From positions 1-38,265 of the forward strand of contig JAJRZN010000076.1 of NCBI GenBank assembly GCA_024275235.1: 38,265 nt of DNA, in the 5' to 3' direction. Both the position numbers and the translations under genes were made by a program. This DNA comes from Deltaproteobacteria bacterium. GTDB lineage: Bacteria; Desulfobacterota; Desulfobulbia; Desulfobulbales; VMSU01. Of this stretch, positions 1-8,343 are shown in pieces (the first letter of the stretch is position 1; the number at the start of each line of letters is the position of its first letter). The notes under the pieces were generated by a model. That model was not told the origin of the DNA, did not search any database, and saw nothing but the letters and a program-made list of their open reading frames with translations.

Positions 1-1
1 C

Positions 2-1369
2 GGTAAGGTTCATTCTCACACCCAGGAGCAGATTAATGAGATGATTGTTGAGCGGGCCTTGAGCGGCAAAATAGTGGTGCGGCTTAAGGGCGGCGACCCC
101 TTTATTTTTGGCCGGGGCGGTGAGGAGTTAGAGAAAATTGCTCAGGCTGGAGTTCCATTTGAGGCCGTGCCGGGGGTAACAGCGGCCAGCGCCGCGGCCA
201 CCTATGCCGGAATTCCAATAACCCATCGCAAATATACCGCCACCGTGGCCTTTGTTACCGGTCATGAGGATCCAACCAAGAAGACCAGTAATATAGCCTG
301 GGATAAACTGGCCACCGGGGTAGGCACCCTGGTGTTTTATATGGGGATCAAAAATCTTTCGGTGATTATGGAGCGTCTTATCCGTTATGGCCGTGATCCC
401 AAAACGCCGGTTGCGGTAATTCGCTGGGCCTCAACCCCGAGTCATCACACCATAACCGGAACCCTGGAGACCATGGCGGAAATAGCGGCCCGGGAAAAGA
501 TCACCCCCCCGGCGGTAATCGTGGTGGGTGAGGTGGTGCGCTTGCGGCAGACCATGAACTGGTTTGAGCATAAACCGCTCCTTGGTCAAAGAATCATGGT
601 CACCAGAACCAGGGAACAGGCCAGTGATTTAGTGGAGTTATTGGAGGAACAGGGGGCAGACTGCCTTGAATTTGCCACCATCGCTCTTCAGCCCCCTGAT
701 TCCTGGCAATTACTTGATGAGGCCATTGCGGGGTTAACCGGCTTTGACTGGCTGCTCTTTACCAGTATTAACGCCATTAAATTTTTCTGCGGCCGTCTCT
801 TTGAGCTTGGTCTTGATGTCCGAGCCCTGGGAGGAGTAAAGATAGCGGCGGTGGGTAAGGCCACTGACGAGTATTTACGCTCCTATGGTTTGCGGGCCGA
901 TCTGGTGCCAACGGGTGATTTTACCGGTCAGGGGCTGGCGGCTGAATTGTTGGATCAGGGCCAGGGGAAAAAGAAATTCCTTTTGCCGCGGGCCGCAAAG
1001 GCCGGTGATGATCTGCCGAATATTCTGCGGCAGGCAGGGGCGGAGATTGAGATAGTTCCGGTATATAAAAATGTCAGGCCCAAGGGCCGGGAGGAAGAAT
1101 TGCAACGTTTAATTGCCGGAAAAGAGGTTGATATGGTAACCTTTACGAGTTCGTCAACGGTGCAGAACTTTCTTTATATGCTGAATTGTCCCGCTGCTGA
1201 TCTCTCCGAGCGCCTGGCCGGTATCAAAACTGCTGCCATAGGCCCGCTGACCACGGCGACAGCGCTCAAAAATGGGATTGATATTGATATTCAACCCTCA
1301 AATTATACTATCCCGGATATGGTACAGGCTATTGTTGATGCGGCAAAGAGGAGTAAAAAGCGGATCTAA
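2..1369 (+). CDS. cobA-hemD: Uroporphyrinogen-III C-methyltransferase / uroporphyrinogen-III synthase fusion (5' partial)
   Basis: The reading frame is open to the left edge, so the N-terminus lies outside the window; the internal ATG at 41 is not the start. The first part is a SAM-dependent tetrapyrrole methylase (SUMT): VVRLKGGDPFIFGRGGEE is the family signature, followed by PGVTAASAAATYAGIPITHR. It makes precorrin-2 from uroporphyrinogen III. From about residue 183 (counted from the ATG at 41) the protein changes to a HemD-type uroporphyrinogen-III synthase (QRIMVTRTREQA, and late TFTSSSTVQNF), which closes hydroxymethylbilane. CobA-HemD fusions are common in anaerobic Gram-negatives and Firmicutes and feed siroheme, haem and cobalamin. 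The stop overlaps the stop of convergent nadC by 4 bp. The assignment is secure; only the missing N-terminus is uncertain. Confidence 0.95.
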   Translation, partial: GKVHSHTQEQINEMIVERALSGKIVVRLKGGDPFIFGRGGEELEKIAQAGVPFEAVPGVTAASAAATYAGIPITHRKYTATVAFVTGHEDPTKKTSNIAWDKLATGVGTLVFYMGIKNLSVIMERLIRYGRDPKTPVAVIRWASTPSHHTITGTLETMAEIAAREKITPPAVIVVGEVVRLRQTMNWFEHKPLLGQRIMVTRTREQASDLVELLEEQGADCLEFATIALQPPDSWQLLDEAIAGLTGFDWLLFTSINAIKFFCGRLFELGLDVRALGGVKIAAVGKATDEYLRSYGLRADLVPTGDFTGQGLAAELLDQGQGKKKFLLPRAAKAGDDLPNILRQAGAEIEIVPVYKNVRPKGREEELQRLIAGKEVDMVTFTSSSTVQNFLYMLNCPAADLSERLAGIKTAAIGPLTTATALKNGIDIDIQPSNYTIPDMVQAIVDAAKRSKKRI

Positions 1370-2196
1370 CGCATTCTCATGCTTATATCGCTGGCCGGGG
1401 CGGAGTGGGTGAGGGCGCCTATGGAAATGATATCCACCCCAGTTTCAGCCGTCTCCCGGAGATTCTGAAGATTAATACCACCCGAGGCCTCTGATATAGC
1501 AGAGCCTTTGACAATATTTACCGCTTTCTTCAGCATGGAGACTGGCATATTGTCCAGCAGGATAATATCAACTCCGCAGTCAACAGCCTCCTGTACCTGG
1601 GGCAGATTTTCGGCCTCTACCTCAATTTTGAGGGTATGAGGAGCAAAGGACTTTACTCTTTTTACGGCCTGCTGGATGGAACCTGCCGCCGCGATGTGGT
1701 TGTCTTTGATGAGAATACCGTCTCCAAGGCTGAAACGGTGATTGTGCCCGCCTCCAACTCGAACGGCGTATTTTTCGAGATGGCGCAGGCCGGGGGTGGT
1801 CTTTCTTGTATCAACAATTTTTACCGGTAAGTCAGCAACCTTTTTGACGTAAGATGATGTTAGGGTTGCTATGCCGCATAACCTTTGACAGAGATTTAAG
1901 GCCACCCTCTCAGCTTTTAGTAAGTCAAGTACCGGGCCGCTGACCTCTAACAGGTTATCACCAACGCCCATTTGCCGGCCATCGACAGCAAACGGGCGGC
2001 AATTTATGGCCGGGTTCAGGGTTTTAAATACCTGAACCGCTACCTCAACTCCAGCGCACACCAAGGGAGATTTAGCGACAAAGACAGCCTCGCCAATATC
2101 GGCGGGTTGAAAGATTGCGTCGCTGGTTATATCCCCCTGACTCAGATCCTCCTTCAGAAAAGAACTTATCGCCTCACGGAGAAAGAGGGCGTTCAT
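1366..2196 (-). CDS. nadC: Nicotinate-nucleotide pyrophosphorylase (carboxylating)
   Basis: Quinolinate phosphoribosyltransferase of de novo NAD synthesis: quinolinate plus PRPP gives nicotinate mononucleotide, CO2 and PPi, in the cytoplasm. The 276-aa length is normal. Family signatures are visible: EDLSQGDITSD near the N-terminus, the substrate-binding stretch DTRKTTPGLRHLEKYAV, then GGGHNHRFSLGDGILIKDNH, and the barrel strand IILLDNM followed by EASGGI. The ATG directly follows the TAG stop of the upstream lipoprotein gene with no gap, so translation is probably coupled. The upstream partners (lipoprotein, response regulator) are not NAD genes, so the grouping looks accidental. nadA and nadB are not in the window. 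Confidence 0.95.
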   Translation of the reverse strand: MNALFLREAISSFLKEDLSQGDITSDAIFQPADIGEAVFVAKSPLVCAGVEVAVQVFKTLNPAINCRPFAVDGRQMGVGDNLLEVSGPVLDLLKAERVALNLCQRLCGIATLTSSYVKKVADLPVKIVDTRKTTPGLRHLEKYAVRVGGGHNHRFSLGDGILIKDNHIAAAGSIQQAVKRVKSFAPHTLKIEVEAENLPQVQEAVDCGVDIILLDNMPVSMLKKAVNIVKGSAISEASGGINLQNLRETAETGVDIISIGALTHSAPASDISMRMR

Positions 2197-2631
2197 CTAT
2201 TGAATTACCCAGCGTCCGTTTTCACGGCAGGCCGTGGCTGTGGTTTTTTCCGCCTTGCCGTCAATGGTGGTAAGAATCTGAGCTTCCCGGCAGTATTGAC
2301 CGCTGTTATTCTTATAGGCCGGCTCCGGAGTAACCTGATATCGATTACCTGAATCGGGATTGCGCCAGGTCGTGGTTTGATTTGAAGGACTGGTCTCATA
2401 AACTTCATTGAGTCTGACCTTATCGGCCTTGTCCATCTCGTTACCGACCATATAGCCCAGAAGACTGACAACCGCGGCTCCGATCAGGGTGCCGCCGGTA
2501 TTATGACCGATAGCCTGGCCGATAATTGCGCCGCCTGCCGCACCGCCTATGGCTCCGGTTTGGGCCCGGTCGGTGACGCAGCCGGCGGAAAGAACTAAAA
2601 CCAGAGCTGATAATAATAGGGTCTTTTTCAT
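2197..2631 (-). CDS. Glycine-zipper outer-membrane lipoprotein (17 kDa surface antigen-like)
   Basis: I start this 144-aa protein at the ATG at 2631 because it begins MKKTLLLSALVLVLSAGC, a signal peptide ending in a lipobox (LSAGC); the cysteine would be lipidated. After it comes a glycine-zipper stretch with small-residue spacing (GAIGGAAGGAIIGQAIGHN, then GGTLIGAA), a motif for packing membrane helices, then a polar C-terminal domain with two cysteines (YCREAQ, ATACRE). This is the layout of the rickettsial 17-kDa antigen and SlyB-type proteins, which sit in the outer membrane. A longer frame extends upstream but would bury the signal peptide. It lies 22 bp after the response regulator gene and abuts nadC, so the three may be co-transcribed. 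Confidence 0.8.
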   Translation of the reverse strand: MKKTLLLSALVLVLSAGCVTDRAQTGAIGGAAGGAIIGQAIGHNTGGTLIGAAVVSLLGYMVGNEMDKADKVRLNEVYETSPSNQTTTWRNPDSGNRYQVTPEPAYKNNSGQYCREAQILTTIDGKAEKTTATACRENGRWVIQ

Positions 2632-2653
2632 ATTTTGCCTCGCTGTTTTAGAG

Positions 2654-3577
2654 TTAAGCGTTGGCCTTTTCCTGAAAAGTCGCATCTAAGGCCAGGATAA
2701 AGGCCCGCAGGTTTTTCTTCTTATGATTCAAGCCCATTTTTTTTCGTAAATTATCACGATGGAATTCCACTGTACTCTTGGTGACGTTCATCTGCAAGGC
2801 CGATTCTTTATTGGACAGGCCGATGCGAATAAGGTCGGCTACTTGAATTTCCTTAGGACTCAAGCCATAATTCATCTGTGATAATTTTTTAGAAAAGGTT
2901 GAGGTTACCCGGTTTAGATTGAGCATTATGTTTTCAATATAGGAACGTTCGGAGGGGCTGGAGAGAATGGCCTCCAACTGTTCCTTGTTGGGCAGCACCA
3001 GCTCCTTCAGATTGGGGAGGTTGGCGGTTCGCTCTTCATTTTGAGCGTCACTCAACTGTTTGATGAGAATTCTCAGGGACATATTGGCACTATTAAGGGT
3101 CTTGCTCTTCTCCTTAAGCTCCTTCATCTGCTCTTTTATTTTAGCGGTTTTCTCGGCGACCAGAGCCTCAAGATTGTCGCGGTGCCGGGCTAATTCGCGT
3201 TCAATATTCTTTTTGTCAACACAGCTTTTTGCCAGACTGCATATCTCCGTCATGCTCAAGGGCTTGCGTAAAAAATTGGCGGCCCCAAGCTTATAACATT
3301 TTTGAATATCCTTGTCTTCGCCATGAGCGGTTATAATGACAATGGAGTAAGGGTCGTCATGCCGGGGACTAACCTTTTTCAGAAAGGCTGTTCCATCCAT
3401 AACCGGCATCTTTAAATCCAGGAAAACCAGAATTGGCTTTTCTGCTTCCAGTAGCTCTATCCCCTGTTGCCCGTTTTCCGCAAATATAATTTTGTAGCCC
3501 TCATTCTTCAAGGCCTTGCTAATGGCATTTCGTACAGTAGCCTCATCGTCAATTATTAATACCTTTGGCATACTCAT
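2654..3577 (-). CDS. Response regulator with receiver, coiled coil and LuxR-type HTH
   Basis: The receiver domain (residues about 5-120) has the acidic pair in VLIIDDE, phospho-acceptor Asp54 in FLDLKMP, and a conserved Lys in FLRKPLS. A charged helical linker follows (about 125-170, rich in Lys/Glu, coiled-coil-like). The C-terminus (about 240-300) is a LuxR/GerE helix-turn-helix: LSPKEIQVADLIRIGLSNKE, then STVEFHRDNLRKKMGL. This domain type is common in Desulfobacterota regulators, where it often follows PAS domains. No cognate kinase is adjacent. The start ATG at 3577 has AGAGG 9 bases upstream; a second ATG two codons later is possible. The target genes are unknown. Confidence 0.85.
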   Translation of the reverse strand: MSMPKVLIIDDEATVRNAISKALKNEGYKIIFAENGQQGIELLEAEKPILVFLDLKMPVMDGTAFLKKVSPRHDDPYSIVIITAHGEDKDIQKCYKLGAANFLRKPLSMTEICSLAKSCVDKKNIERELARHRDNLEALVAEKTAKIKEQMKELKEKSKTLNSANMSLRILIKQLSDAQNEERTANLPNLKELVLPNKEQLEAILSSPSERSYIENIMLNLNRVTSTFSKKLSQMNYGLSPKEIQVADLIRIGLSNKESALQMNVTKSTVEFHRDNLRKKMGLNHKKKNLRAFILALDATFQEKANA

Positions 3578-3823
3578 GATAATAACCTCTTAAATTATTT
3601 AAAACTTAATTGTTCCCCCTGATAATATCACCTGAAGTTTTTAATATAAACCTTTTAACTAAAAAACTAAATCAAAAAATACCAGCTACTGATATTTTTT
3701 TTAAAGTAGTTGTATAAACAATAAGTTAAAGGTAATGCTCCGTTGGTGATTGTTGATTGATACCAGGTTATTCTCCTGATTGCTGTGGACAGCAGACTGC
3801 CCGGACAGACGAAGAATAACAGT
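3578..3823. other. AT-rich intergenic region
   Basis: This 246-bp gap between the BI-1 gene and the response regulator is visibly AT-rich and has no credible gene. It must hold the promoter of the response regulator (minus strand), but no site clearly matches the sigma-70 consensus. An 8-bp inverted repeat (GTTATTCT at 3767-3774, AGAATAAC at 3813-3820) lies just past the stop of the BI-1 gene. It lacks a T-tract, so I do not call it a terminator. Confidence 0.4.
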
Positions 3824-4546
3824 TTATCGGCGATTACCAGTGAACTGTAACAGACTTATAAAGAGGTTGATGAAATCAAGGTACAAGGCCAGTGCTCCAA
3901 TGATTGCCGTTTTACGGATAGCGGCCTCGCCCTGTTCCATAATACCTGAGGCCCCTATCCGGGTGACTTTCTGGACATCATAGGCGGTCAGACCGGTGAA
4001 AACGATTACTCCTATGGCTGAAATGACCCATGACATCATGGAACTGGCCAGGAAAATATTAATTACAGAGGCGATGATCATACCGATCAGCCCCATGAAT
4101 AAAAAAGATCCCATACTGGTAAGATCCTTCTTGGTAACGAAGCCATAGACGGACATGGTTCCGAACATCCCGGCGGTGATAAAAAAGGTAGCTGCCACTG
4201 AAGTTGTGGTATAGATCAGCAGAATAGCAGACAACGTAATTCCGTTCAGAATTGAATAGGCAAGAAACAAACCGGTGGCGGCCTGAGCGGACATCTTCTG
4301 GATTCTGGCTGAGAGATAAAAAACCATCCCAAGCTCGGCAAACATCAGGCCATAAAATATCAGCCTGTTACCAAATATAACCCGCAGCAGGGTGGGCGAA
4401 TTAACAGTGATAAAGGCAGTAAATCCCGTGAGAGCCAGGCCAATTGCCATCCAGTTGAAGACCTTGGCCAGAAAAATTGTTGAGGCCTGCGAGTTGGCCT
4501 GGGTGATGCTTGATATCGGGGGTGGGCTTACTCTCTCGTTATACAT
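3824..4546 (-). CDS. Bax inhibitor-1 / YccA family membrane protein
   Basis: This 240-aa hydrophobic protein has about seven membrane segments and the BI-1 family pattern: F(L)AKVFNWMAIGLALTGFTA near the N-terminus, and the signature GLTAYDVQKV in the penultimate segment, whose Asp is part of the pH-sensing di-aspartyl latch in characterised BsYetJ. The family forms inner-membrane proteins with calcium-leak activity in some members; E. coli YccA instead modulates FtsH. Which applies here cannot be read from the sequence. A strong ribosome site (AGGAGAG) precedes the ATG. No close operon partner. Confidence 0.92.
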   Translation of the reverse strand: MYNERVSPPPISSITQANSQASTIFLAKVFNWMAIGLALTGFTAFITVNSPTLLRVIFGNRLIFYGLMFAELGMVFYLSARIQKMSAQAATGLFLAYSILNGITLSAILLIYTTTSVAATFFITAGMFGTMSVYGFVTKKDLTSMGSFLFMGLIGMIIASVINIFLASSMMSWVISAIGVIVFTGLTAYDVQKVTRIGASGIMEQGEAAIRKTAIIGALALYLDFINLFISLLQFTGNRR

Positions 4547-4704
4547 TTTCTCTCCTATGGTTTGTTTGTTGGTTAAGCTGCCCAGGCAGACAGATCCTCT
4601 AACTTCGAGAAAAGGGCCTGGTCTGGGATTATATCTTGTTTACATTGTGTGGATTCAGTTTATTGGCATAAACAGTAAGCATTTTTTATAAAAAAGCAAT
4701 TTAG

Positions 4705-5226
4705 TCAGGCGAAGCACAGCCCGCAATCCGGGCAGGTTAGGCTTGAGGTGGCAAAGGCCGTGCCGCAGGCCGGGCAGATATGTTCATCATCCTCAGGATT
4801 AAAACCTGAATCAGCCGGGATTGTATGTTCATGCAGAGCCGTGGTTCGGGCCAGGTCTTCCTCTATGATGGCCAGAGCCTCGGCGGCTTCTTCCGGCCTT
4901 ACCCGCAGCTCAATATCACCACCGCAGCACCCCTGGCCGCAGGTTTTATCACCAATGAGTATAGAACCGATGCGCACCTTGGTTAAGAGCTGCTGGATTC
5001 TTTTTACCTCGTGAATTCCAGCCTTCATTATCGTAACGATTTCTTCACCTGGTTCGATGTCACCTTTTCTGGTCAGGAGCTTACTCTGGCGCTTCGCTTG
5101 CCGGGCCTGCATTTCCGCGCCGCTGACCAGGGTTGTGCCGCAGGCGGCGCAGGTGGTTATCTCCGGCCGGTATTCATCATGACAAGTGAGACAATAACGC
5201 ATATCGGAATCTATCTGGTATTTCAT
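4705..5226 (-). CDS. Double zinc-ribbon protein with DUF2007-like middle
   Basis: This 173-aa soluble protein has a zinc ribbon at each end: CLTCHDEYRPEITTCAACG near the N-terminus and CPACGTAFATSSLTCPDCG at the C-terminus (paired CxxC knuckles). The middle (about residues 60-130) reads like a small alpha/beta domain: IVTIMKAGIHEVKRIQQLL, then ELRVRPEEAAEALAIIEED. That is the shape of DUF2007-type signal-transducing domains, with an inserted Cys pair (CGQGCCGG). I do not recognise a characterised homologue and assign no function. No clear ribosome site is seen; a second Met at residue 9 could be the start. It is transcribed divergently from pilC. Confidence 0.7.
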   Translation of the reverse strand: MKYQIDSDMRYCLTCHDEYRPEITTCAACGTTLVSGAEMQARQAKRQSKLLTRKGDIEPGEEIVTIMKAGIHEVKRIQQLLTKVRIGSILIGDKTCGQGCCGGDIELRVRPEEAAEALAIIEEDLARTTALHEHTIPADSGFNPEDDEHICPACGTAFATSSLTCPDCGLCFA

Positions 5227-5340
5227 AGTTTCGTTAGTCCAGCAAAAAAATGATTAGAAAATAAATCTCTTACCATATTTTATAATAAAAAAACACTAGC
5301 CTATTGTTTTTAATAAACAAGTCATATAAAATTATTTGAG

Positions 5341-5357
5341 CGGCTGAATATCAGCCG
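5341..5357. promoter_or_regulatory. Perfect 7-bp hairpin upstream of pilC
   Basis: CGGCTGA-ATA-TCAGCCG is a perfect stem with a 3-base loop about 40 bp before the pilC start, in the 171-bp AT-rich gap between divergent genes. It could be an mRNA leader hairpin or an operator. Its role is inferred from position only. Confidence 0.35.
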
Positions 5358-5397
5358 GATTTGAGACAAAAAACTGTCGGTTAATCAGGAGACACAT

Positions 5398-6606
5398 ATG
5401 CCTATTTATATATACAAGGGCGTTAACTCGTATGGAGAAAAGCGTAAGGGTAAATTAGAGGCACCTTCTGAGGCCGCGGCCGGGTCTCAACTGAAGAAAA
5501 TGCGGATTACCCCCTCTCTGCTCAAGGAGGCGCCCAAGGATATTTTTGCCGATATATCCTTTTTTCAGCCCAAAGTGACCGGTAAAGACGTGGTTATATT
5601 TACCCGTCAATTATCAACTATGATTGACGCTGGACTGCCCCTGGTGCAGAGCCTTGAAATTCTGGCCAATCAGCAGGAAAACCCGACTTTCAAAAAGATA
5701 TTAAAACAATGTCAGAACGATGTCGAGACCGGCAGTACCATTGCCGAGGCCATGAAGAAATATCCTAATGTTTTTGATAATCTTTATTGTAACATGATTG
5801 ATGCCGGTGAGGTTGGTGGTATTCTTGATACCATCCTCTCCCGTCTTGCCGCCTATATGGAAAAAAATATGGCTTTGATTAAAAAAGTCAAGGGCGCTAT
5901 GACCTATCCGGTAATATGTCTGTGTATTTCTTTTATGGTTATGGCGGTTATGCTTATCTTTGTTGTTCCGGTATTCCAGAAGATGTTTGCCGATTTCAAC
6001 TCCGCCCTGCCGGCCCCCACTCAGATGGTTATTGATATGAGTAATTTTGCCAAGCATAATTTTCTGCTCATCGGCGGCATTATCTGGGTCCTTTTTATTG
6101 CCTTTAAAAAATATTACAAAACTGAAAAAGGGCGGCTTAATGTTGATAAGATGATGCTGAAATTCCCCATTATCGGCCCTCTGCTCAGGCGGGTAGCTGT
6201 GGCGAAATTCACCCGCACCCTGGGAACCATGCTTTCCAGCGGGGTTCCTATTTTAGACTCTTTAAACGTGGTTGGTAAAACCGCCGGTAATAAGGTGATC
6301 GAGATTGCCGTATACCGGGTCACGGATGCCATCAGCGAAGGACGCGCCATTGCGGAACCCCTTGAGGAAACGGGAGTTTTTCCCAGCATGGTGGTACAGA
6401 TGATTAATGTCGGTGAATCCACCGGAGCGCTGGATGTCATGCTGGAGAAGATTGCCGATTTTTATGATGAAGAGGTGGATCAGGCGGTGGAAAACTTGAC
6501 CGCGGCCATTGAACCTTTAATGATGGTCTTCCTGGGCGGTATGATTGGTGGCCTGGTTATTGCCATGTATCTGCCTATATTCTCAATGGCGGGTGCCATT
6601 AAATGA
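5398..6606 (+). CDS. pilC: Type IV pilus / type II secretion inner-membrane platform protein
   Basis: This 402-aa PilC/GspF protein anchors the pilus assembly ATPases and prepilins in the inner membrane. It shows the two repeated T2SSF cytoplasmic domains: FTRQLSTMIDAGLPLVQSLE (about residues 65-85) and FTRTLGTMLSSGVPILDSL (about 270-290). Membrane segments lie near 170-195, 220-240 and 375-395. The end GLVIAMYLPIFSMAGAI is typical. The start is supported by AGGAGA just upstream. It stands alone: no pilB, pilT or pilin gene is adjacent, so it either works with machinery encoded elsewhere or belongs to a dispersed pilus gene set. PilC is preferred over GspF because GspF normally lies inside a gsp operon. 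Confidence 0.9.
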   Translation: MPIYIYKGVNSYGEKRKGKLEAPSEAAAGSQLKKMRITPSLLKEAPKDIFADISFFQPKVTGKDVVIFTRQLSTMIDAGLPLVQSLEILANQQENPTFKKILKQCQNDVETGSTIAEAMKKYPNVFDNLYCNMIDAGEVGGILDTILSRLAAYMEKNMALIKKVKGAMTYPVICLCISFMVMAVMLIFVVPVFQKMFADFNSALPAPTQMVIDMSNFAKHNFLLIGGIIWVLFIAFKKYYKTEKGRLNVDKMMLKFPIIGPLLRRVAVAKFTRTLGTMLSSGVPILDSLNVVGKTAGNKVIEIAVYRVTDAISEGRAIAEPLEETGVFPSMVVQMINVGESTGALDVMLEKIADFYDEEVDQAVENLTAAIEPLMMVFLGGMIGGLVIAMYLPIFSMAGAIK

Positions 6607-6630
6607 TTTTGTATTTTCGTATATATCAAG

Positions 6631-6659
6631 TTGCTCTTATTGTTTAAATTTATTATAAG
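6631..6659 (+). promoter_or_regulatory. Candidate sigma-70 promoter for the IHF-family gene
   Basis: TTGCTC (6631-6636), a 17-bp spacer and TATAAG (6654-6659). This would start transcription near 6666 and leave a leader of about 60 nt. It is a consensus match only. Confidence 0.45.
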
Positions 6660-6728
6660 TTGCTGATATGACTTTGAGTTAAAAGCTGGCACTGCTGTCC
6701 AGCCAATTTATGGAGGTTATTAACTGAC

Positions 6729-7013
6729 ATGACTTTGACAAAGGCTGATCTTGTTCAAAAGGTGTATGAGGAGCATGATTTTACCAAATATCAGGCCTCG
6801 GAGGCGGTGGAGACTTTCCTGCGTATATCCAAGCTCTGTCTGGAAAATGGCAATGATTTATTAATAAGTGGTTTTGGTAAATTCAATGTCAAGAAAAAGC
6901 GGGCCAGACGGGGTAGAAACCCGCAGACCGGCAAGGAATTAATGCTTGAGCCCAGGCGGGTAGTAACCTTTAAGCCCTCAGGTATTCTGCGTAACAAAAT
7001 TAATGGCGGCTGA
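6729..7013 (+). CDS. ihfA: Integration host factor / HU family DNA-binding protein
   Basis: A 94-aa DNA-bending protein. MTLTKADLVQKVYEE matches the IHF-alpha N-terminus, GFGKFNVKKKRARRGRNPQTG is the hallmark of the beta-arm, and RRVVTFKPS closes the core. The arm-tip RNPQTGKE keeps the intercalating proline. IHF and HU bend DNA for recombination, replication and sigma-54 promoters. The alpha assignment rests on the N-terminus and on the ARRGRNPQTG arm; HU cannot be excluded without alignment. It is transcribed alone, followed by a strong terminator. Confidence 0.88.
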   Translation: MTLTKADLVQKVYEEHDFTKYQASEAVETFLRISKLCLENGNDLLISGFGKFNVKKKRARRGRNPQTGKELMLEPRRVVTFKPSGILRNKINGG

Positions 7014-7086
7014 TTTTTATTGATTCCATTATCCGCTGAACGCGGTTTTTAAGGCCGCTGTTTACGATTTGATATTTGAAGTTAAA

Positions 7087-7129
7087 AGCGGGTAAATCTC
7101 TCATGAGAGATTTACCCGCTTTTTTTTTA
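7087..7129 (+). terminator. Rho-independent terminator after ihfA
   Basis: A perfect 17-bp inverted repeat with no spacer (5' arm 7087-7103, AGCGGGTAAATCTCTCA; 3' arm 7104-7120) is followed by a run of T to 7129. It ends the IHF transcript 74 bp after the stop. Confidence 0.92.
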
Positions 7130-7169
7130 TTCTAAGGGCGGCTAAAGTATGTTACAAAAGCAAAGTATT

Positions 7170-7245
7170 GATGGCGTAGTAGTTAACATGCCTGTCATGA
7201 AACGAAAAGTCTGATATCCGGTGTTGTGGTAGTGTCTGCGCTTAC
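7170..7245. repeat. Dispersed intergenic repeat, family A copy 1
   Basis: Bases 7170-7229 match 28168-28227 at 54 of 60 positions in the same orientation. The end of the element, GTCTGCGCTTAC (7234-7245), is the core motif shared with other gaps in this window. The copy sits between the ihfA terminator and lpxD, so it lies in the lpxD promoter region. It has no coding potential. Confidence 0.75.
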
Positions 7246-7284
7246 ACTTTAAAAAATTGCTTCGGATCACTGAGAGCAAGGGTA

Positions 7285-8343
7285 ATGGCCATGTCGATAA
7301 AATTAATAGAACTCGCTGAACTGGTTGACGGTACCTTAGTCGGCCCGGGAGATATCGCTGTCAGCAGGCTTATGGATCTGGAATCGGCCGTTGAGGGGGA
7401 TATAACCTTTCTTACTAATGATGACCCAGTCCGCCTTGCCGCCACTAAGGCCTCAGCTGTCATCGTGCCGGAAGGCGTTACCGGAGCAGGACGGCCGGTT
7501 ATCCAGACATCTGATCCGAATTTAACCGCGGCCCTTATCCATCAGCAACTTCTGAAAAGGCCCTTTACTGCCGCCGGCATTAATGCCAGAGCCCATATCG
7601 GCCGGGATTGCCGCCTGGCGGCGGAGATTTCAATTTCCCCCCTTGTCGTCATTGGCGACCGGGTTCGTGTCGGCCGCCGTACTGTTATCCATCCCGGGGT
7701 GGTTATTGGTGATGAGGCTCGGATTGGTGATGATGTAGTGCTGCACGCCAATGTCAATATCGGTGCCGGTTGTCTCCTTGGCAACCGGGTTATAATTCAT
7801 GCTGGTTCGGTTATTGGCGCTGACGGCTTTGGTTATGCGACTGATGCCGAGGGGCATCATTTTAAACGGCCTCAAGTTGGTATTGTTCAGATTGACGATG
7901 AGGTGGAAATAGGAGCTAATGCCTGTCTTGATCGGGCGACCTTTGGCCGAACCTGGATAAAACGGGGTACTAAAATTGACAATCTGGTGCAGATCGCCCA
8001 CAACGTGGTAATTGGCGAAGACTCATTAATCGTTTCGCAAGCCGGAGTGGCAGGCAGCTCCTCTCTGGGGCGTGGGGTTGTTCTTGGCGGTCAGGTTGGT
8101 GTTTCCGGTCATGTTAAACTCGGCAACCGGGTTATGGTGGGGGCCAAATCAGGAATTCATAATGATATCGAAGATAATGAGGTGGTCTCTGGTTATCCGG
8201 CCATCTCTCACCGGCTCTGGCTGAGGGTATGCGCCATTTTGCCCCGTCTGCCGGAGCTGGTACGCGAAGTAAGAGCCTTGAAACGGCTGCAGTCAGCAAA
8301 AAATGAGCCATCGGGCAAAACAGGAGAAAAACATGCAAGATAA
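7285..8343 (+). CDS. lpxD: UDP-3-O-acylglucosamine N-acyltransferase
   Basis: The third lipid A step: transfer of a 3-hydroxyacyl chain from acyl-ACP to the 2-amino group of UDP-3-O-acyl-glucosamine. An N-terminal uridine-binding domain (about residues 1-105, ending near IHQQLLKRP) is followed by a left-handed beta-helix of hexapeptide repeats (IGDRVRVGRRTVIHPGVVIG). The catalytic histidine is in NLVQIAHNVVIGE. The C-terminal helix begins at LPRLPELVREVRAL. The 352-aa length is normal. A second Met lies two codons in. It heads the tight run lpxD-fabZ-lpxA-lpxI and overlaps fabZ by 11 bp. Confidence 0.96.
   Translation: MAMSIKLIELAELVDGTLVGPGDIAVSRLMDLESAVEGDITFLTNDDPVRLAATKASAVIVPEGVTGAGRPVIQTSDPNLTAALIHQQLLKRPFTAAGINARAHIGRDCRLAAEISISPLVVIGDRVRVGRRTVIHPGVVIGDEARIGDDVVLHANVNIGAGCLLGNRVIIHAGSVIGADGFGYATDAEGHHFKRPQVGIVQIDDEVEIGANACLDRATFGRTWIKRGTKIDNLVQIAHNVVIGEDSLIVSQAGVAGSSSLGRGVVLGGQVGVSGHVKLGNRVMVGAKSGIHNDIEDNEVVSGYPAISHRLWLRVCAILPRLPELVREVRALKRLQSAKNEPSGKTGEKHAR

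Noticed and set aside
3767-3820. Terminator after the Bax-inhibitor-like gene
   Set aside because: The 8-bp arms are 38 bases apart and there is no T-run.
5304-5330. Sigma-70 promoter for pilC (TTGTTT ... TATAAA)
   Set aside because: The spacer is only 15 bp and the -35 is poor.
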